Origin: Inconstantimicrobium porci | GTDB taxonomy: Bacteria > Bacillota > Clostridia > Clostridiales > Clostridiaceae | NCBI RefSeq assembly: GCF_009696465.1 | Contig: NZ_VULX01000006.1 | Coordinates: 52,405-116,404 of the forward strand | Reading direction: 5' to 3' | Length of the DNA stretch: 64,000 nt | In this document: positions 26,233 to 34,740 of the stretch, one piece after another | Numbering within the stretch: the stretch's first letter is position 1 | How the letters are laid out: each line of letters starts with the position of its first letter | The notes under the pieces: generated by a model | What the model was told of the DNA's origin: nothing | What the model saw: the letters and a program-made list of their open reading frames with translations, nothing else | The model's database searches: none | Program-made: the position numbers and the translations under genes

Positions 26233-26884
26233 ATCCAATACCCCTTTTAGTCTCAATATTTAAATTAAGATTATTATTTTTTATAAGCTTCTTTACTCTT
26301 GTTATATTTACAGTAAGGGTATTATCATCAACAAATTCATCTTCATCCCACAACTCATTAATCAGTTGTTCCCGCGTAATAACTCTTCTATAATTTTCAA
26401 AAAATATCTTCAATATATTAAACTCATTTTTAGTAAGTGAAATAACTCTGTCACCATCATTAAGCTCCATATTCGAATATACTAGCTTTATATCATTAAC
26501 CTCAGATATAGTGCCTGTGCTTTTTTCAGTTCTTCTAAGAACTGCATTAATCTTAGCAAGCAGTATACCCATACTAAAAGGTTTCGTTATATAATCATCT
26601 GCTCCAAGATCCATGCCTCTTATCTGTTCACCTTCTTCACTTCGTGCAGATACAATAATTACGGGCACGTTCAATTTCTTTCTGATCAATTTCAAGAAAT
26701 AAAATCCGTCAAACTTAGGTAGATTAATATCAAGAAGTATTAAGTCATAAACTTCATTCATGACTATCTTCTCAATATTATCAAAATCCTCTACAGTACT
26801 AATATCATAATCATAAGCATTAAGGTATTCTTTCATGTATTTTTTCAGTAGTGCATCATCTTCAATTATCAAAATTTTCTTCAT
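26219..26884 (-). CDS. BceR-type OmpR-family response regulator
   Basis: 221-residue regulator. The receiver domain (1-~118) has the acidic pair Glu8/Asp9/Asp10, the phosphorylated Asp in Leu-Leu-Asp-Ile-Asn-Leu-Pro (about 53), and Lys101 in Thr-Lys-Pro-Phe. A winged-helix DNA-binding domain follows (about 128-221) with Thr-Lys-Asn-Glu-Phe-Asn-Ile-Leu. It forms an operon with the kinase and probably binds the TTACA-N4-TGTAA site before the transporter genes. The ribosome site is GGTGAT. Confidence 0.93.
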   Translation of the reverse strand: MKKILIIEDDALLKKYMKEYLNAYDYDISTVEDFDNIEKIVMNEVYDLILLDINLPKFDGFYFLKLIRKKLNVPVIIVSARSEEGEQIRGMDLGADDYITKPFSMGILLAKINAVLRRTEKSTGTISEVNDIKLVYSNMELNDGDRVISLTKNEFNILKIFFENYRRVITREQLINELWDEDEFVDDNTLTVNITRVKKLIKNNNLNLNIETKRGIGYVLC

Positions 26885-26906
26885 ATTTTATCACCATTTA
26901 TTACAA

Positions 26907-27956
26907 CTATAGCTTGAACACACTGACGCTGTAATCTTTTTCTTTAAAATCACCTACATACTCCATTCCCTGGCTTGAATAGAAATTTCTTAAAGCTTTA
27001 TTGCCACTCCAGCAGTCAAGATAAATGATTTTGTTGTTGCTGCTGCAATACTTTTTACAGAATGTTATTATTTTAGCCCCAATCTTTCTGCCCTGGTAAT
27101 CTGGATCTAATGCTATTCTGTATAAATAAAGTGTTTTACTTGTATCAATGTTGATACCAAAATACTCAATAATAGATTTAAGACCAAATGTTCCTATAAT
27201 TGTACCATTAAGCTTTAATACATAAAGATTTCCGTTTTTTATATCATCCTCTATTTCATTTTCATTGCATGGATACTCCCACTGATTTATTTTCCTTGAA
27301 AGGAGATCTTTTGTTGTCTTATTAATTACAGTAATCACCTTATCTTTGTCATTAGGATTTGCTTTTACAATTTCGTAGTCGTCATTTATTCTTAGAAGTA
27401 CATCTTCCAGCCTTCTCTTTGGAACGTGATGAATAAAATTTTCGTCTCTATAATATTTTATATCATCTTCTTGTCCTATTTCTTCTATTACTACTTCTTC
27501 TTTTGGATAACCAAGAGCTATAACAAGCTTTATTTCATATCTATCACTTATGTTAAGAGAAGTTCTTAGTTCTTTCCTATTAATATGTCTTATAATGCAT
27601 CCACCTAGTTTTTTCTCCACAGCTCCTAAAAGTATGCTCTGAGAGGCAATCCCTTCATCCTCACTTCCTGTATCCATAAGCTTTGTATCTTTTAACATAA
27701 TTATATATGCTGATGGTCTTTCTCCCTTTCTAGGCCCATTCCAATCCTTTAAATAACCTGCCCAGAATAAGTTTTTGAAAATTATTTCGTTTATATTTCT
27801 GTCATTGAAAATCATATATCTTAAAGCTTGAATATTTTTACCATTTGGTGATAACCTTGCAAGGTCAACAAGCTCTTTTAATATTACTGTACCAATATTT
27901 CTCTCTTCATAATATCTTCTGTATGATCTGTTTTTCAATATTAAATCTCTTATCAT
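26907..27956 (-). CDS. Nitroreductase-GNAT acetyltransferase fusion protein
   Basis: Residues 1-~190 form a nitroreductase-fold flavoprotein domain (Asn-Arg-Arg/Ser-Tyr-Arg-Arg-Tyr, Arg-Leu-Ser-Pro-Asn-Gly-Lys-Asn, and Leu-Gly-Gly-Cys-Ile-Ile). Residues ~195-349 form a GNAT acetyltransferase domain with the acetyl-CoA loop region Tyr-Gln-Gly-Arg-Lys-Ile-Gly. The two are joined in one frame by a short basic linker (Val-Pro-Lys-Arg-Arg-Leu). Substrates are unknown. Candidates are detoxification of nitro or quinone compounds coupled to N-acetylation. The GGGGG ribosome site is good. It stands 22 bases before the bceRS-like pair, on the same strand. Confidence 0.88.
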   Translation of the reverse strand: MIRDLILKNRSYRRYYEERNIGTVILKELVDLARLSPNGKNIQALRYMIFNDRNINEIIFKNLFWAGYLKDWNGPRKGERPSAYIIMLKDTKLMDTGSEDEGIASQSILLGAVEKKLGGCIIRHINRKELRTSLNISDRYEIKLVIALGYPKEEVVIEEIGQEDDIKYYRDENFIHHVPKRRLEDVLLRINDDYEIVKANPNDKDKVITVINKTTKDLLSRKINQWEYPCNENEIEDDIKNGNLYVLKLNGTIIGTFGLKSIIEYFGINIDTSKTLYLYRIALDPDYQGRKIGAKIITFCKKYCSSNNKIIYLDCWSGNKALRNFYSSQGMEYVGDFKEKDYSVSVFKL

Positions 27957-28093
27957 TTAATAATCCCCCTGATAAACATATAAATGTATAGTTTATATTA
28001 TAATCTTTATTATTTTTAATGTAAATTTACTTATTGATATGTATTTTATAAGAATGTATAATACTGATGTTATTAATATACGGAGGTTTAAAG

Positions 28094-28843
28094 ATGGATA
28101 TAGACAGAATATTAAATTTTTCAACGACAGCTGGAAAGATTATGCTACAAAGTGGTGGCGAAATATATAGAGTTGAAGAAACAATATTTAAAATTTGCAA
28201 ATCATTTAGCATTGAAGAGGTTGATGTATTTGCATCTACAACTTCTATTGTTGTTACAGCAATAGATAAAGGTAAAATTCATACAATTGTCAAGAGAATA
28301 ACCTCTAGAGGCGTAAATTTAAACAAGGTACATAAAATTAATTCATTGTCTAGAAAAATCTATAATGAAAAACTTCCCATAGAAGCATGTGAAAAAGAAC
28401 TAAAGGATATTGATGTAGATGATTCGTACTCTTTGAAAAAGAAATTATTTTATGCAGGAATCTCAACATCTACTTTTACGATACTGTTTGGCGGCAATGC
28501 TTCTGATTTTGTTGCTGCATTTTTTATCGGAATAATTGTACAATTTATATCAGAAACACTATGTCGAACTTATCTTAATCCTTTTTTTAGAAATGGATTA
28601 TGCGGGGCAGCTGTTGCACTATTCTCTATAATATTTTTAAAAGCAGGTTTTATAAAAGGAATAGACAAACTTATTGCAGGAACTATCATGCTGCTTGTTC
28701 CAGGTTTATCGCTTACAAATTCAATAAGAGATATACTTGAAGGACAACTTGTTGCTGGACTTACTAATGCAGCTGAAGCTTTATTTGTTGGAGTATCAAC
28801 TGCTGTTGGAACATTTCTTGTAATACAATTACTAATGATGTAG
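28094..28843 (+). CDS. Threonine/serine exporter, ThrE N-terminal subunit (YjjP-like, DUF1212)
   Basis: 249-residue membrane protein. A cytoplasmic ThrE-type N-terminal domain (about 1-110, with Leu-Gln-Ser-Gly-Gly-Glu-Ile-Tyr-Arg-Val-Glu-Glu-Thr) is followed by five hydrophobic spans. In many Firmicutes the amino-acid exporter ThrE is split into this half and a small partner, as found here. An in-frame ATG lies upstream at 28067, but the CGGAGG site at 28081-28086 lies inside that extension and points to the ATG at 28094. Confidence 0.9.
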   Translation: MDIDRILNFSTTAGKIMLQSGGEIYRVEETIFKICKSFSIEEVDVFASTTSIVVTAIDKGKIHTIVKRITSRGVNLNKVHKINSLSRKIYNEKLPIEACEKELKDIDVDDSYSLKKKLFYAGISTSTFTILFGGNASDFVAAFFIGIIVQFISETLCRTYLNPFFRNGLCGAAVALFSIIFLKAGFIKGIDKLIAGTIMLLVPGLSLTNSIRDILEGQLVAGLTNAAEALFVGVSTAVGTFLVIQLLMM

Positions 28844-28857
28844 AGGGAGATTAAATT

Positions 28858-29295
28858 ATGATTATAGAAGTGATTGCGGCATTTTTTGTTGCTTATGGAT
28901 TTGGCATACTATTTAATATTAAGGGAAAATACCTTTTTTTATCAGGCATAGCAGGTTCAATAGGATGGTTTGCATACAAGCTATGTTTAAACCTTGGAAG
29001 CAGTGATAATCTTGCATACTTTATTGCAGCATTATCGTTCAGCATATTCTGTCAGATTTGTGCGATAAAATACCACACACCTTATACTATTTTAAGTATA
29101 TGTGCTCTGATACCTTTAGTTCCAGGCTATGGTGTTTACAACAGCATGTATCAGTTCTTAACAGGAAACTACATTAAAGCTATAGACTATGGTGTAACAA
29201 CATTATCAAATGCTGGTTCATTAGCTCTAGGTGTAATACTCATATCATCAATCTTTAGAACAAAAAAAGGATTTAGGTATCTATTAAAAAAATGA
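28858..29295 (+). CDS. Threonine/serine exporter, small subunit (YjjB-like, DUF3815)
   Basis: 145-residue membrane protein with four or five spans and the family segment Pro-Leu-Val-Pro-Gly-Tyr-Gly-Val-Tyr. It starts 14 bases after the first subunit, with a GAGGGAG site, so the two form one operon and one transporter. Export of threonine and serine is the known role in related proteins; it is inferred here. Confidence 0.88.
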   Translation: MIIEVIAAFFVAYGFGILFNIKGKYLFLSGIAGSIGWFAYKLCLNLGSSDNLAYFIAALSFSIFCQICAIKYHTPYTILSICALIPLVPGYGVYNSMYQFLTGNYIKAIDYGVTTLSNAGSLALGVILISSIFRTKKGFRYLLKK

Positions 29296-29332
29296 CAAAG
29301 GATATGTACAAAATTTAAAACTTAATCTTATA

Positions 29333-29419
29333 TTACATAAGAAAATATAAAAAAAGGGCTACAAGACATATTACGAAGCCGACCTTGTTCCCAGCGGTCT
29401 CTTCAGGTCGTTTCTTCAT
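29333..29419 (-). CDS. Candidate hydrophobic micro-peptide, 28 aa, inside hairpin element B
   Basis: An ATG at 29419, preceded by an AGGA stretch, starts a 28-codon frame. It has a basic/charged N-terminus (MKKR then acidic residues) and an uninterrupted hydrophobic C-terminus containing GFVICL. The same MKKR...FVICL pattern occurs in copy A (ATG at 8547). The start site and the frame lie inside the hairpin, and a T7 run follows within the frame. The transcript may therefore terminate before the frame ends, in which case the peptide is not made. Confidence 0.35.
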   Translation of the reverse strand: MKKRPEETAGNKVGFVICLVALFLYFLM

Positions 29420-29445
29420 ATGTCCTGCAGCCCTCATATTACTAA
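29348..29445 (-). repeat. Hairpin element copy B, with T7 tail on the minus strand
   Basis: The outer stem GGGCT...GACATAT pairs with ATATGTC...AGCCC, and the stem is followed by seven T on the minus strand. The core strands GACATATGAAGAAACGAC and CTTCGTAATATGTCTT are identical to copy A at 8485-8586, while the centre differs in sequence and length. Here the centre has its own CGACCT/AGGTCG stem. The upstream CTTTAGT and GAGGGC blocks are shared too. The element lies between convergent genes, 3' of flagellin. Confidence 0.7.
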
Positions 29446-29489
29446 AGAATGAATTTGCATTTCATAAAGAATATACTTATAGCCTTCAA

Positions 29490-30341
29490 TTATTGTCCTA
29501 ACATTTTCTTTAGCATGTCTACCATGTTCTGTCCCTGTTTATTTACTTGTGCCACTAAAGACTGATCAACCTGCATGAGGATGTTGTTTTTAGCGTACTC
29601 CATTGCTTCTTTAGCTATATCGGCATCCAAAATTCTTGATTGATAAGATGTCAAATTTTCAATTGCATTACCCTGATTCTGAACTATAAACTCAAGTCTG
29701 TTCATAGTTGCACCAATAACAGCACGCTTTCTTGACACATCGTTTATAGCATTTTTTACAGCATCCATAGCTTTTTGTGCATTTTCCTGTGTATCAATTT
29801 TAGCATCACCTATACCTATTTGAGCTGCATTCATATCATGCATTTTTACAGAAATATTCTGATTACTGTTTGCACCAACATGAATCTTAATAGTATTGTC
29901 ACTTTTATCAATATTACTATTTCTAGTTGAATCAAATAATGGCATTTCGTTAAATTCAGCATCCCTGCCAATACGATTAATTTCAGCTTTAAGTTGTTGA
30001 AATTCAATATCAGCATATTTCCTATCTTCAGGTTTTAATGTACCATTGGCACATTGAGTGGCAAGTTCATTCATTCGCTGTAGAATTGAGTGTACACTAT
30101 CCAAATATCCATCTTCAGTCTGAAGAAGTGAGATGCCGTCTTCTGAATTTCTTTTAGCCATTTCGAGTCCTCTAATTTGGGATTCCATTCTCTGTGATAT
30201 AGCAAGACCTGCGGGATCATCAGCAGCGCTATTAATTCGCTTTCCTGTTGATAATCTAAACATACATCTATTCATATTAAATTGATTAATACCCATATTT
30301 CTAAGTATCGGCAATCCCATTGTCCACCAGCTTATCTGCAT
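29490..30341 (-). CDS. Flagellin
   Basis: 283-residue flagellin with the D0/D1 N-terminal helix (Leu-Ser-Thr-Gly-Lys-Arg-Ile-Asn-Ser-Ala-Ala-Asp-Asp-Pro-Ala-Gly-Leu-Ala-Ile-Ser) and the C-terminal D0 helix ([30 protein letters not shown]ough Leu-Gly-Gln). A short central D1/D2 region carries little surface variation. The first ~12 residues are unusual: two Trp and a Pro replace the normal Arg-Ile-Asn-His-Asn segment. No other flagellar structural gene, CsrA or FliW lies nearby, and no sigma-28-type promoter was visible. The GGGAGG site is strong. Confidence 0.92.
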   Translation of the reverse strand: MQISWWTMGLPILRNMGINQFNMNRCMFRLSTGKRINSAADDPAGLAISQRMESQIRGLEMAKRNSEDGISLLQTEDGYLDSVHSILQRMNELATQCANGTLKPEDRKYADIEFQQLKAEINRIGRDAEFNEMPLFDSTRNSNIDKSDNTIKIHVGANSNQNISVKMHDMNAAQIGIGDAKIDTQENAQKAMDAVKNAINDVSRKRAVIGATMNRLEFIVQNQGNAIENLTSYQSRILDADIAKEAMEYAKNNILMQVDQSLVAQVNKQGQNMVDMLKKMLGQ

Positions 30342-30358
30342 AATGGTTTCCTCCCATC

Positions 30359-30382
30359 AATAATTTATAACTATAAATTATT
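30359..30382 (-). promoter_or_regulatory. Inverted repeat next to the flagellin ribosome site
   Basis: AATAATTTATA and TATAAATTATT flank AC, ending a few bases before the GGGAGG site. It may be an operator or an mRNA hairpin. The composition is pure A/T, so chance is a real possibility. The rest of 30383-30707 shows only AT-rich sequence with no further readable site. Confidence 0.3.
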
Positions 30383-30707
30383 TTGTTATTTCAAGAGCAA
30401 AATAATACTCTAATACAATATTATAATTAATTATACATTATATTCCATATTTTTTCCAGAATCAGCTTTATTTTGTTCAATAATTATTACTTTTTCAATT
30501 TATTGGCTATATTTTAAACAATAATTTATAAAACAATAATTATTGACTTTATTTTTTCAAAATGTTAATATAGAAAAAAACAGAGTACTTTTGTAAATGA
30601 TTTAGATGACATTAGTATCATAAAGTTGGTAATAATGCCTTTTTTTATTGCATATCATTTATTCATTAAACGGCAAAATTTATTAAATATTAAAAGGAGA
30701 ACTGAAA

Positions 30708-31538
30708 ATGTTTAGGGTAATAAAAGTGTTGAATAATAATGCTATATTGGCAACAGATGGATCTGATAATGAAATAGTATTTCTAGGCAAAGGAATAGGA
30801 TTCAACAGAAAAATAGATGATTTATTTGATAATATCGAAAACTCAAAGTGCTATTGCCTACAGAAAGAAACAGAAAAAGGTAATTCTTTAGATTTAATTG
30901 ATAACATGAAGCCGTTATACCTAGAAATAGCTAGCGAAATTTTAAATATCGCTGAGAAAAGATTTAAAAAAATTGATAATTCAGTACTTGTTACTTTAGC
31001 TGATCATATTGCATTTTCAATTGAAAGATTGAAAAAGGATTTGGTCGTTAATAACCCGTTTTCTGATGATATTAAATCTCTATTTAAAGATGAATATGAA
31101 GTAGCCCTTAAAGGAAAAGAGATTATAAAAAGAAGAACAGGTGCTGAAATTAGCAACGATGAAGTTGGTTACATTACCCTTCACATACATTCAGCATTAA
31201 CCAGCGATAACGTATCACAATCAATGCGAATTGCAATGATAATAAGAGAAACAATAGAAAAGGTTGAAGATAAATTTAACATTGAAATAAAAACCGATTC
31301 GCTTTCATACTCAAGGTTAATGAATCATGTGAAATTCATGATAGTAAGATTAAAACAAAATGAAAAACTTCATGTTGATATAAATGAGTACACAAAAACA
31401 CAGTTTCCGAATTCATATGATATAGCTTTAAATATATGTGATAAAATAGCACATGAATTAAAACAGCCTGTAGACGAGGTAGAGGTTGGATATCTTGCTC
31501 TACACATTGAAAGAATAAAAACATCAGAAATTAAATAA
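30708..31538 (+). CDS. BglG/LicT-family transcription antiterminator
   Basis: 276-residue RNA-binding antiterminator. The N-terminal CAT domain (1-~58, starting Phe-Arg-Val-Ile-Lys-Val-Leu-Asn-Asn-Asn) is followed by two PTS regulation domains, PRD1 (~65-170) and PRD2 (~175-275). Conserved His residues are present, such as His in Leu-Ala-Asp-His-Ile-Ala and in Thr-Leu-His-Ile-His. The protein would bind a RAT hairpin to prevent termination of sugar-PTS operons. No PTS gene or recognisable RAT sequence lies in this window, so its target must be elsewhere. The ribosome site AAAGGAGA is strong. Confidence 0.92.
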   Translation: MFRVIKVLNNNAILATDGSDNEIVFLGKGIGFNRKIDDLFDNIENSKCYCLQKETEKGNSLDLIDNMKPLYLEIASEILNIAEKRFKKIDNSVLVTLADHIAFSIERLKKDLVVNNPFSDDIKSLFKDEYEVALKGKEIIKRRTGAEISNDEVGYITLHIHSALTSDNVSQSMRIAMIIRETIEKVEDKFNIEIKTDSLSYSRLMNHVKFMIVRLKQNEKLHVDINEYTKTQFPNSYDIALNICDKIAHELKQPVDEVEVGYLALHIERIKTSEIK

Positions 31539-31547
31539 ATATATTTT

Positions 31548-31577
31548 AAAAGGTAGTATGGAAAAACTACCTTTTTT
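31548..31577 (+). terminator. Intrinsic terminator
   Basis: AAAAGGTAGT and ACTACCTTTT flank an 8-base loop, with six T. Confidence 0.85.
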
Positions 31578-31739
31578 AATTATATATTTTAGTATCTTCT
31601 TTTCTATATATTCTTCTATATTTCCTGCCTATTATAATTCTTAATAGCAACCAAAAACCATTATATCTAATAAGTTACAATATAATGTTATTAAATATTC
31701 CTAACATTATAAATCTTGGATATAAAGTGAGGAGATTTT

Positions 31740-32480
31740 ATGGCTACCGTAATACAACCATTAGTAGTCGGTGCAAGAGTTGCATTTACAATTACAATAC
31801 CAATACCTGCTGGAATAGAAGCCGCTTTATGTATGTAAATAATGATAAATTTCTTGAGAGTACATCAAATGGATGCAATGTACAACTTAAAATGCCATCG
31901 CAGAATGAACTTATAATCACTCCTGAAAGCCAGCGTATTTCAACATTCATTTCAGAGAATAAAAACATTATAAGTTCCATAGCCTCAATTGAAAGATCAA
32001 ATTCATCTATACTCTCAGGTGAAGCTGACCTATTAAGCAGCTCAAAGAAAATCACTAGTAAGGAAAATGAGATTAACTTAGTCAGAGACTCAATTAAAAG
32101 TCCAATTAACGCTTCCTCTATGCTAGAACATATATTGTGTCAAGACCTTGAGGAATGTGAATATTAAATCAAATTTGAAAGCATGATAAATTCACTAACA
32201 ATTCTATCATTTATTCTTCAGTAATTTACTTCTTAAATTAGATACAAATGAACTATTGCATAATGAATTTGATTTACTTTTAAATATTACAGATGAAGAA
32301 AAGAAAATAGCCAGCGATATGTTCAGTGCAGCTTCAGAATTTGAAAGTTCTATATGTGCATCATCAAATATTAATGAATTAATATCCATAAATAAAAATA
32401 TGCAGAATACTATTGATGATATTATAATCGAAGAATATATGTTATATAAAAAAGCTCTAAATATTATTAACGGCACATAA
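31740..32480 (+). pseudogene. Frameshifted gene of unknown family
   Basis: A strong GAGGAG site precedes an ATG at 31740 that reads a 32-residue hydrophobic start (Val-Val-Gly-Ala-Arg-Val-Ala-Phe-Thr-Ile-Thr-Ile) before a TAA at 31836. Coding-like sequence continues in another frame from ~31842 to 32165 (Ser-Arg-Ile...Ser-Ser-Lys-Lys-Ile). It then continues in the first frame from ~32210 to 32480 (Leu-Asp-Thr-Asn-Glu-Leu-Leu-His-Asn-Glu-Phe-Asp-Leu-Leu-Leu). Together they suggest one gene of ~240 codons with two frameshifts. I do not recognise it. Alternatively the first frame is a complete small protein. Confidence 0.5.
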
Positions 32481-32510
32481 TTTAATCTCTAATTATATGC
32501 CGTTAATTTT
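32467..32510. terminator. Bidirectional terminator
   Basis: TTAACGGCA and TGCCGTTAA, extended by A/T pairs, lie between the broken plus-strand gene and the kinase gene ending at 32512. Confidence 0.75.
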
Positions 32511-32511
32511 A

Positions 32512-34521
32512 TTATTCCATTATATCTGACATCTCCACTTCAGCTGTATATTTTAATTTACTGTCTATTTCGCAGTTACTTGTATCATTATAATCATAAC
32601 TGAATTCACCTTCCTTTAATATAGGAAGACTAAAGGAAATTGTAGTACCTCCACCCTCTTCACTTATTACTTCAATTCTTCCTTTATGAAGATCAATTAT
32701 CTCCTTAACAATATTTAAACCAAGACCACTGCCTTCTTTTTCTCTTGCAAGCTTTTTATCAAGTCTTTCATATCTATTAAACATCCTATTCTGATGTTCT
32801 TTTGAAATACCAATCCCTGTATCTTTAACTTTTACACAAGCTTCATTTTCGTTTGTTTCAATAAGTACATCTATATGCCCATTATCCTTGTTATATTTTA
32901 TTGCGTTAGAAATCAGATTTAAGACAACTCTTTCAATCAATAGATTATCAGCATTAACATATATTTCTTCATTATCTGTATCAAATGTCATAGTAAGACC
33001 TTTGTTCTCAGCATAAGAAATAACTGACATTGTGGTATCCTCTACTAATGATACTATATTAATTGCTTTAAAACTTGTCTTAATTGTTCTTTGTTGTAAT
33101 CTTGTTGCATCAATAAAATTATTGATAAGTTTTATAAGCCTATAACAGTTCTTTTTAATAATATCATTATATTTTGTTATCGCACTTATATTACCTGTTC
33201 TTTTACTTAAGTCCTCCATCTGAATTGCAGAATATATTACATTTATAGGAGTTTTAAACTCATGCGAAAGATTTGCAAGAAAGTCATCCTTTACCACTTC
33301 CTGCTCTTTATGCCTCTCCATCTGATCATGAAGTTTTTGGATACTGATTTTTGCAGAGAGATTTTCAACGATTGCAATATGATCATCGCCACCTAATGTC
33401 TCTACCTTAACCAGATGCAAACTACATATTAATTTCACATTATTAAATGAGAAATTTAATTTCTCGATTTTTTTATCATGATACATTGCCATATTAAAAT
33501 CTGTATTGCTATTTTCAATGAGATCGGTTAACTTTTTACCTATTAAAACTCTTTTATCAACTATGTTAAACATTTTTAATAGTTCTTCATTGGCAAAAGA
33601 AATTTTAGAATCATTAAGCACTAAGATTCCAACAGGAATATTGTTAATTACCTTTAATGATTTTTCAGCATTATCTTCTATATCTTTTTTAGCTTTTGAA
33701 AGTTCTATAACTGTTTCTTTTAAACTATTACTTTTATCAAGCAGTTCTTTATAAATTATTTGTTCAGGCTGACAAATTATTTTTGACACCAAAATCTTAA
33801 CCATAAAATAATCACCTATCAGAATTAATAGATACATGAACAATATTCTAAGAGTTGATTTAGATGGGTTAGTACCAATAATAACAATAAGTATAAAAAC
33901 CCTAGAAATAATATAGTTATTTATATAAAATAATATCCTTTTTTCAATGTTCTTATTACTTTTTTTTGAATTTGCCAAATACCATGCATAAACATAACAT
34001 GAAGCAAGTAACAATATAACAATATCTCTATTTATACTTACTTCAAGAGCCTTAACATTATTAAAAAAGGCTATTTTATCACTATAACTTATTGCCAAAC
34101 TTGTAAGAACAAACACAATATTGATTAAGATTAATCTTTGATAATTAATTTCTTTATCTTGATTTTTAAAAGAAAATATTAGTGTACATGGCTGATAAAA
34201 TGAAGTAATATAGAACATTTTGCCAAGCATATTTAATACCTTAATGCTGCTAAATCCCTGTTTAAATAGCAAAATGAATGATATAGTTAAAATAGCAGAT
34301 CCTGAAAATCCAACTGTTAAATACTTATAAAACTTCGAAATGTACTTATTATCTGTATTATAAATCATAATTAAAGCAGCACCATATAATGAACCCGTAA
34401 AAACACTAAAGGTTGTCACTAACGTTTCTGCTTGAATACTACCATGCACTATAAAAGAAAGAATAACTGATATTACAGCAATTGCAGATATTAATTTAAA
34501 TTCCTTTGATACTTTGACCAT
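32512..34521 (-). CDS. Membrane sensor histidine kinase with PAS domain (orphan)
   Basis: 669-residue kinase. About seven hydrophobic spans occupy residues 1-~250, resembling MASE3-type sensor regions. A linker coiled coil, a PAS domain (~285-390) and HisKA follow. HisKA contains Phe-Leu-Ala-Asn-Leu-Ser-His-Glu-Phe-Lys-Thr-Pro, whose His is the phosphorylation site. The HATPase domain has Asn-Leu-Ile-Ser-Asn-Ala-Ile-Lys-Tyr and Gly-Ser-Gly-Leu-Gly-Leu. No response regulator is adjacent. In clostridia such orphan kinases often feed Spo0A; that is inference here. It is a monocistronic gene with a bidirectional terminator at its end. Confidence 0.92.
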   Translation of the reverse strand: MVKVSKEFKLISAIAVISVILSFIVHGSIQAETLVTTFSVFTGSLYGAALIMIYNTDNKYISKFYKYLTVGFSGSAILTISFILLFKQGFSSIKVLNMLGKMFYITSFYQPCTLIFSFKNQDKEINYQRLILINIVFVLTSLAISYSDKIAFFNNVKALEVSINRDIVILLLASCYVYAWYLANSKKSNKNIEKRILFYINNYIISRVFILIVIIGTNPSKSTLRILFMYLLILIGDYFMVKILVSKIICQPEQIIYKELLDKSNSLKETVIELSKAKKDIEDNAEKSLKVINNIPVGILVLNDSKISFANEELLKMFNIVDKRVLIGKKLTDLIENSNTDFNMAMYHDKKIEKLNFSFNNVKLICSLHLVKVETLGGDDHIAIVENLSAKISIQKLHDQMERHKEQEVVKDDFLANLSHEFKTPINVIYSAIQMEDLSKRTGNISAITKYNDIIKKNCYRLIKLINNFIDATRLQQRTIKTSFKAINIVSLVEDTTMSVISYAENKGLTMTFDTDNEEIYVNADNLLIERVVLNLISNAIKYNKDNGHIDVLIETNENEACVKVKDTGIGISKEHQNRMFNRYERLDKKLAREKEGSGLGLNIVKEIIDLHKGRIEVISEEGGGTTISFSLPILKEGEFSYDYNDTSNCEIDSKLKYTAEVEMSDIME

Positions 34522-34710
34522 TTTATTTTCCCTTCATATAACCCCATTAATATATATAATTATACAACCATTTTACTTAATTTTCAATTTTATGTTTTAT
34601 TTTGCAATATTTTTGTAATTTATACGAATTGGATTATTCTGGTAAACAATTGCACTTAAAAATATAAATATATTTTAGTTTTACTCATAAATCCATAATA
34701 TAATGATTAC

Positions 34711-34740
34711 AAAAAAAGATCAGCACTTGCTGATCTTTTT
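34711..34740 (-). terminator. Intrinsic terminator after map
   Basis: Perfect arms AAGATCAGCA and TGCTGATCTT with a very short loop and T runs, abutting the map stop. Confidence 0.85.
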
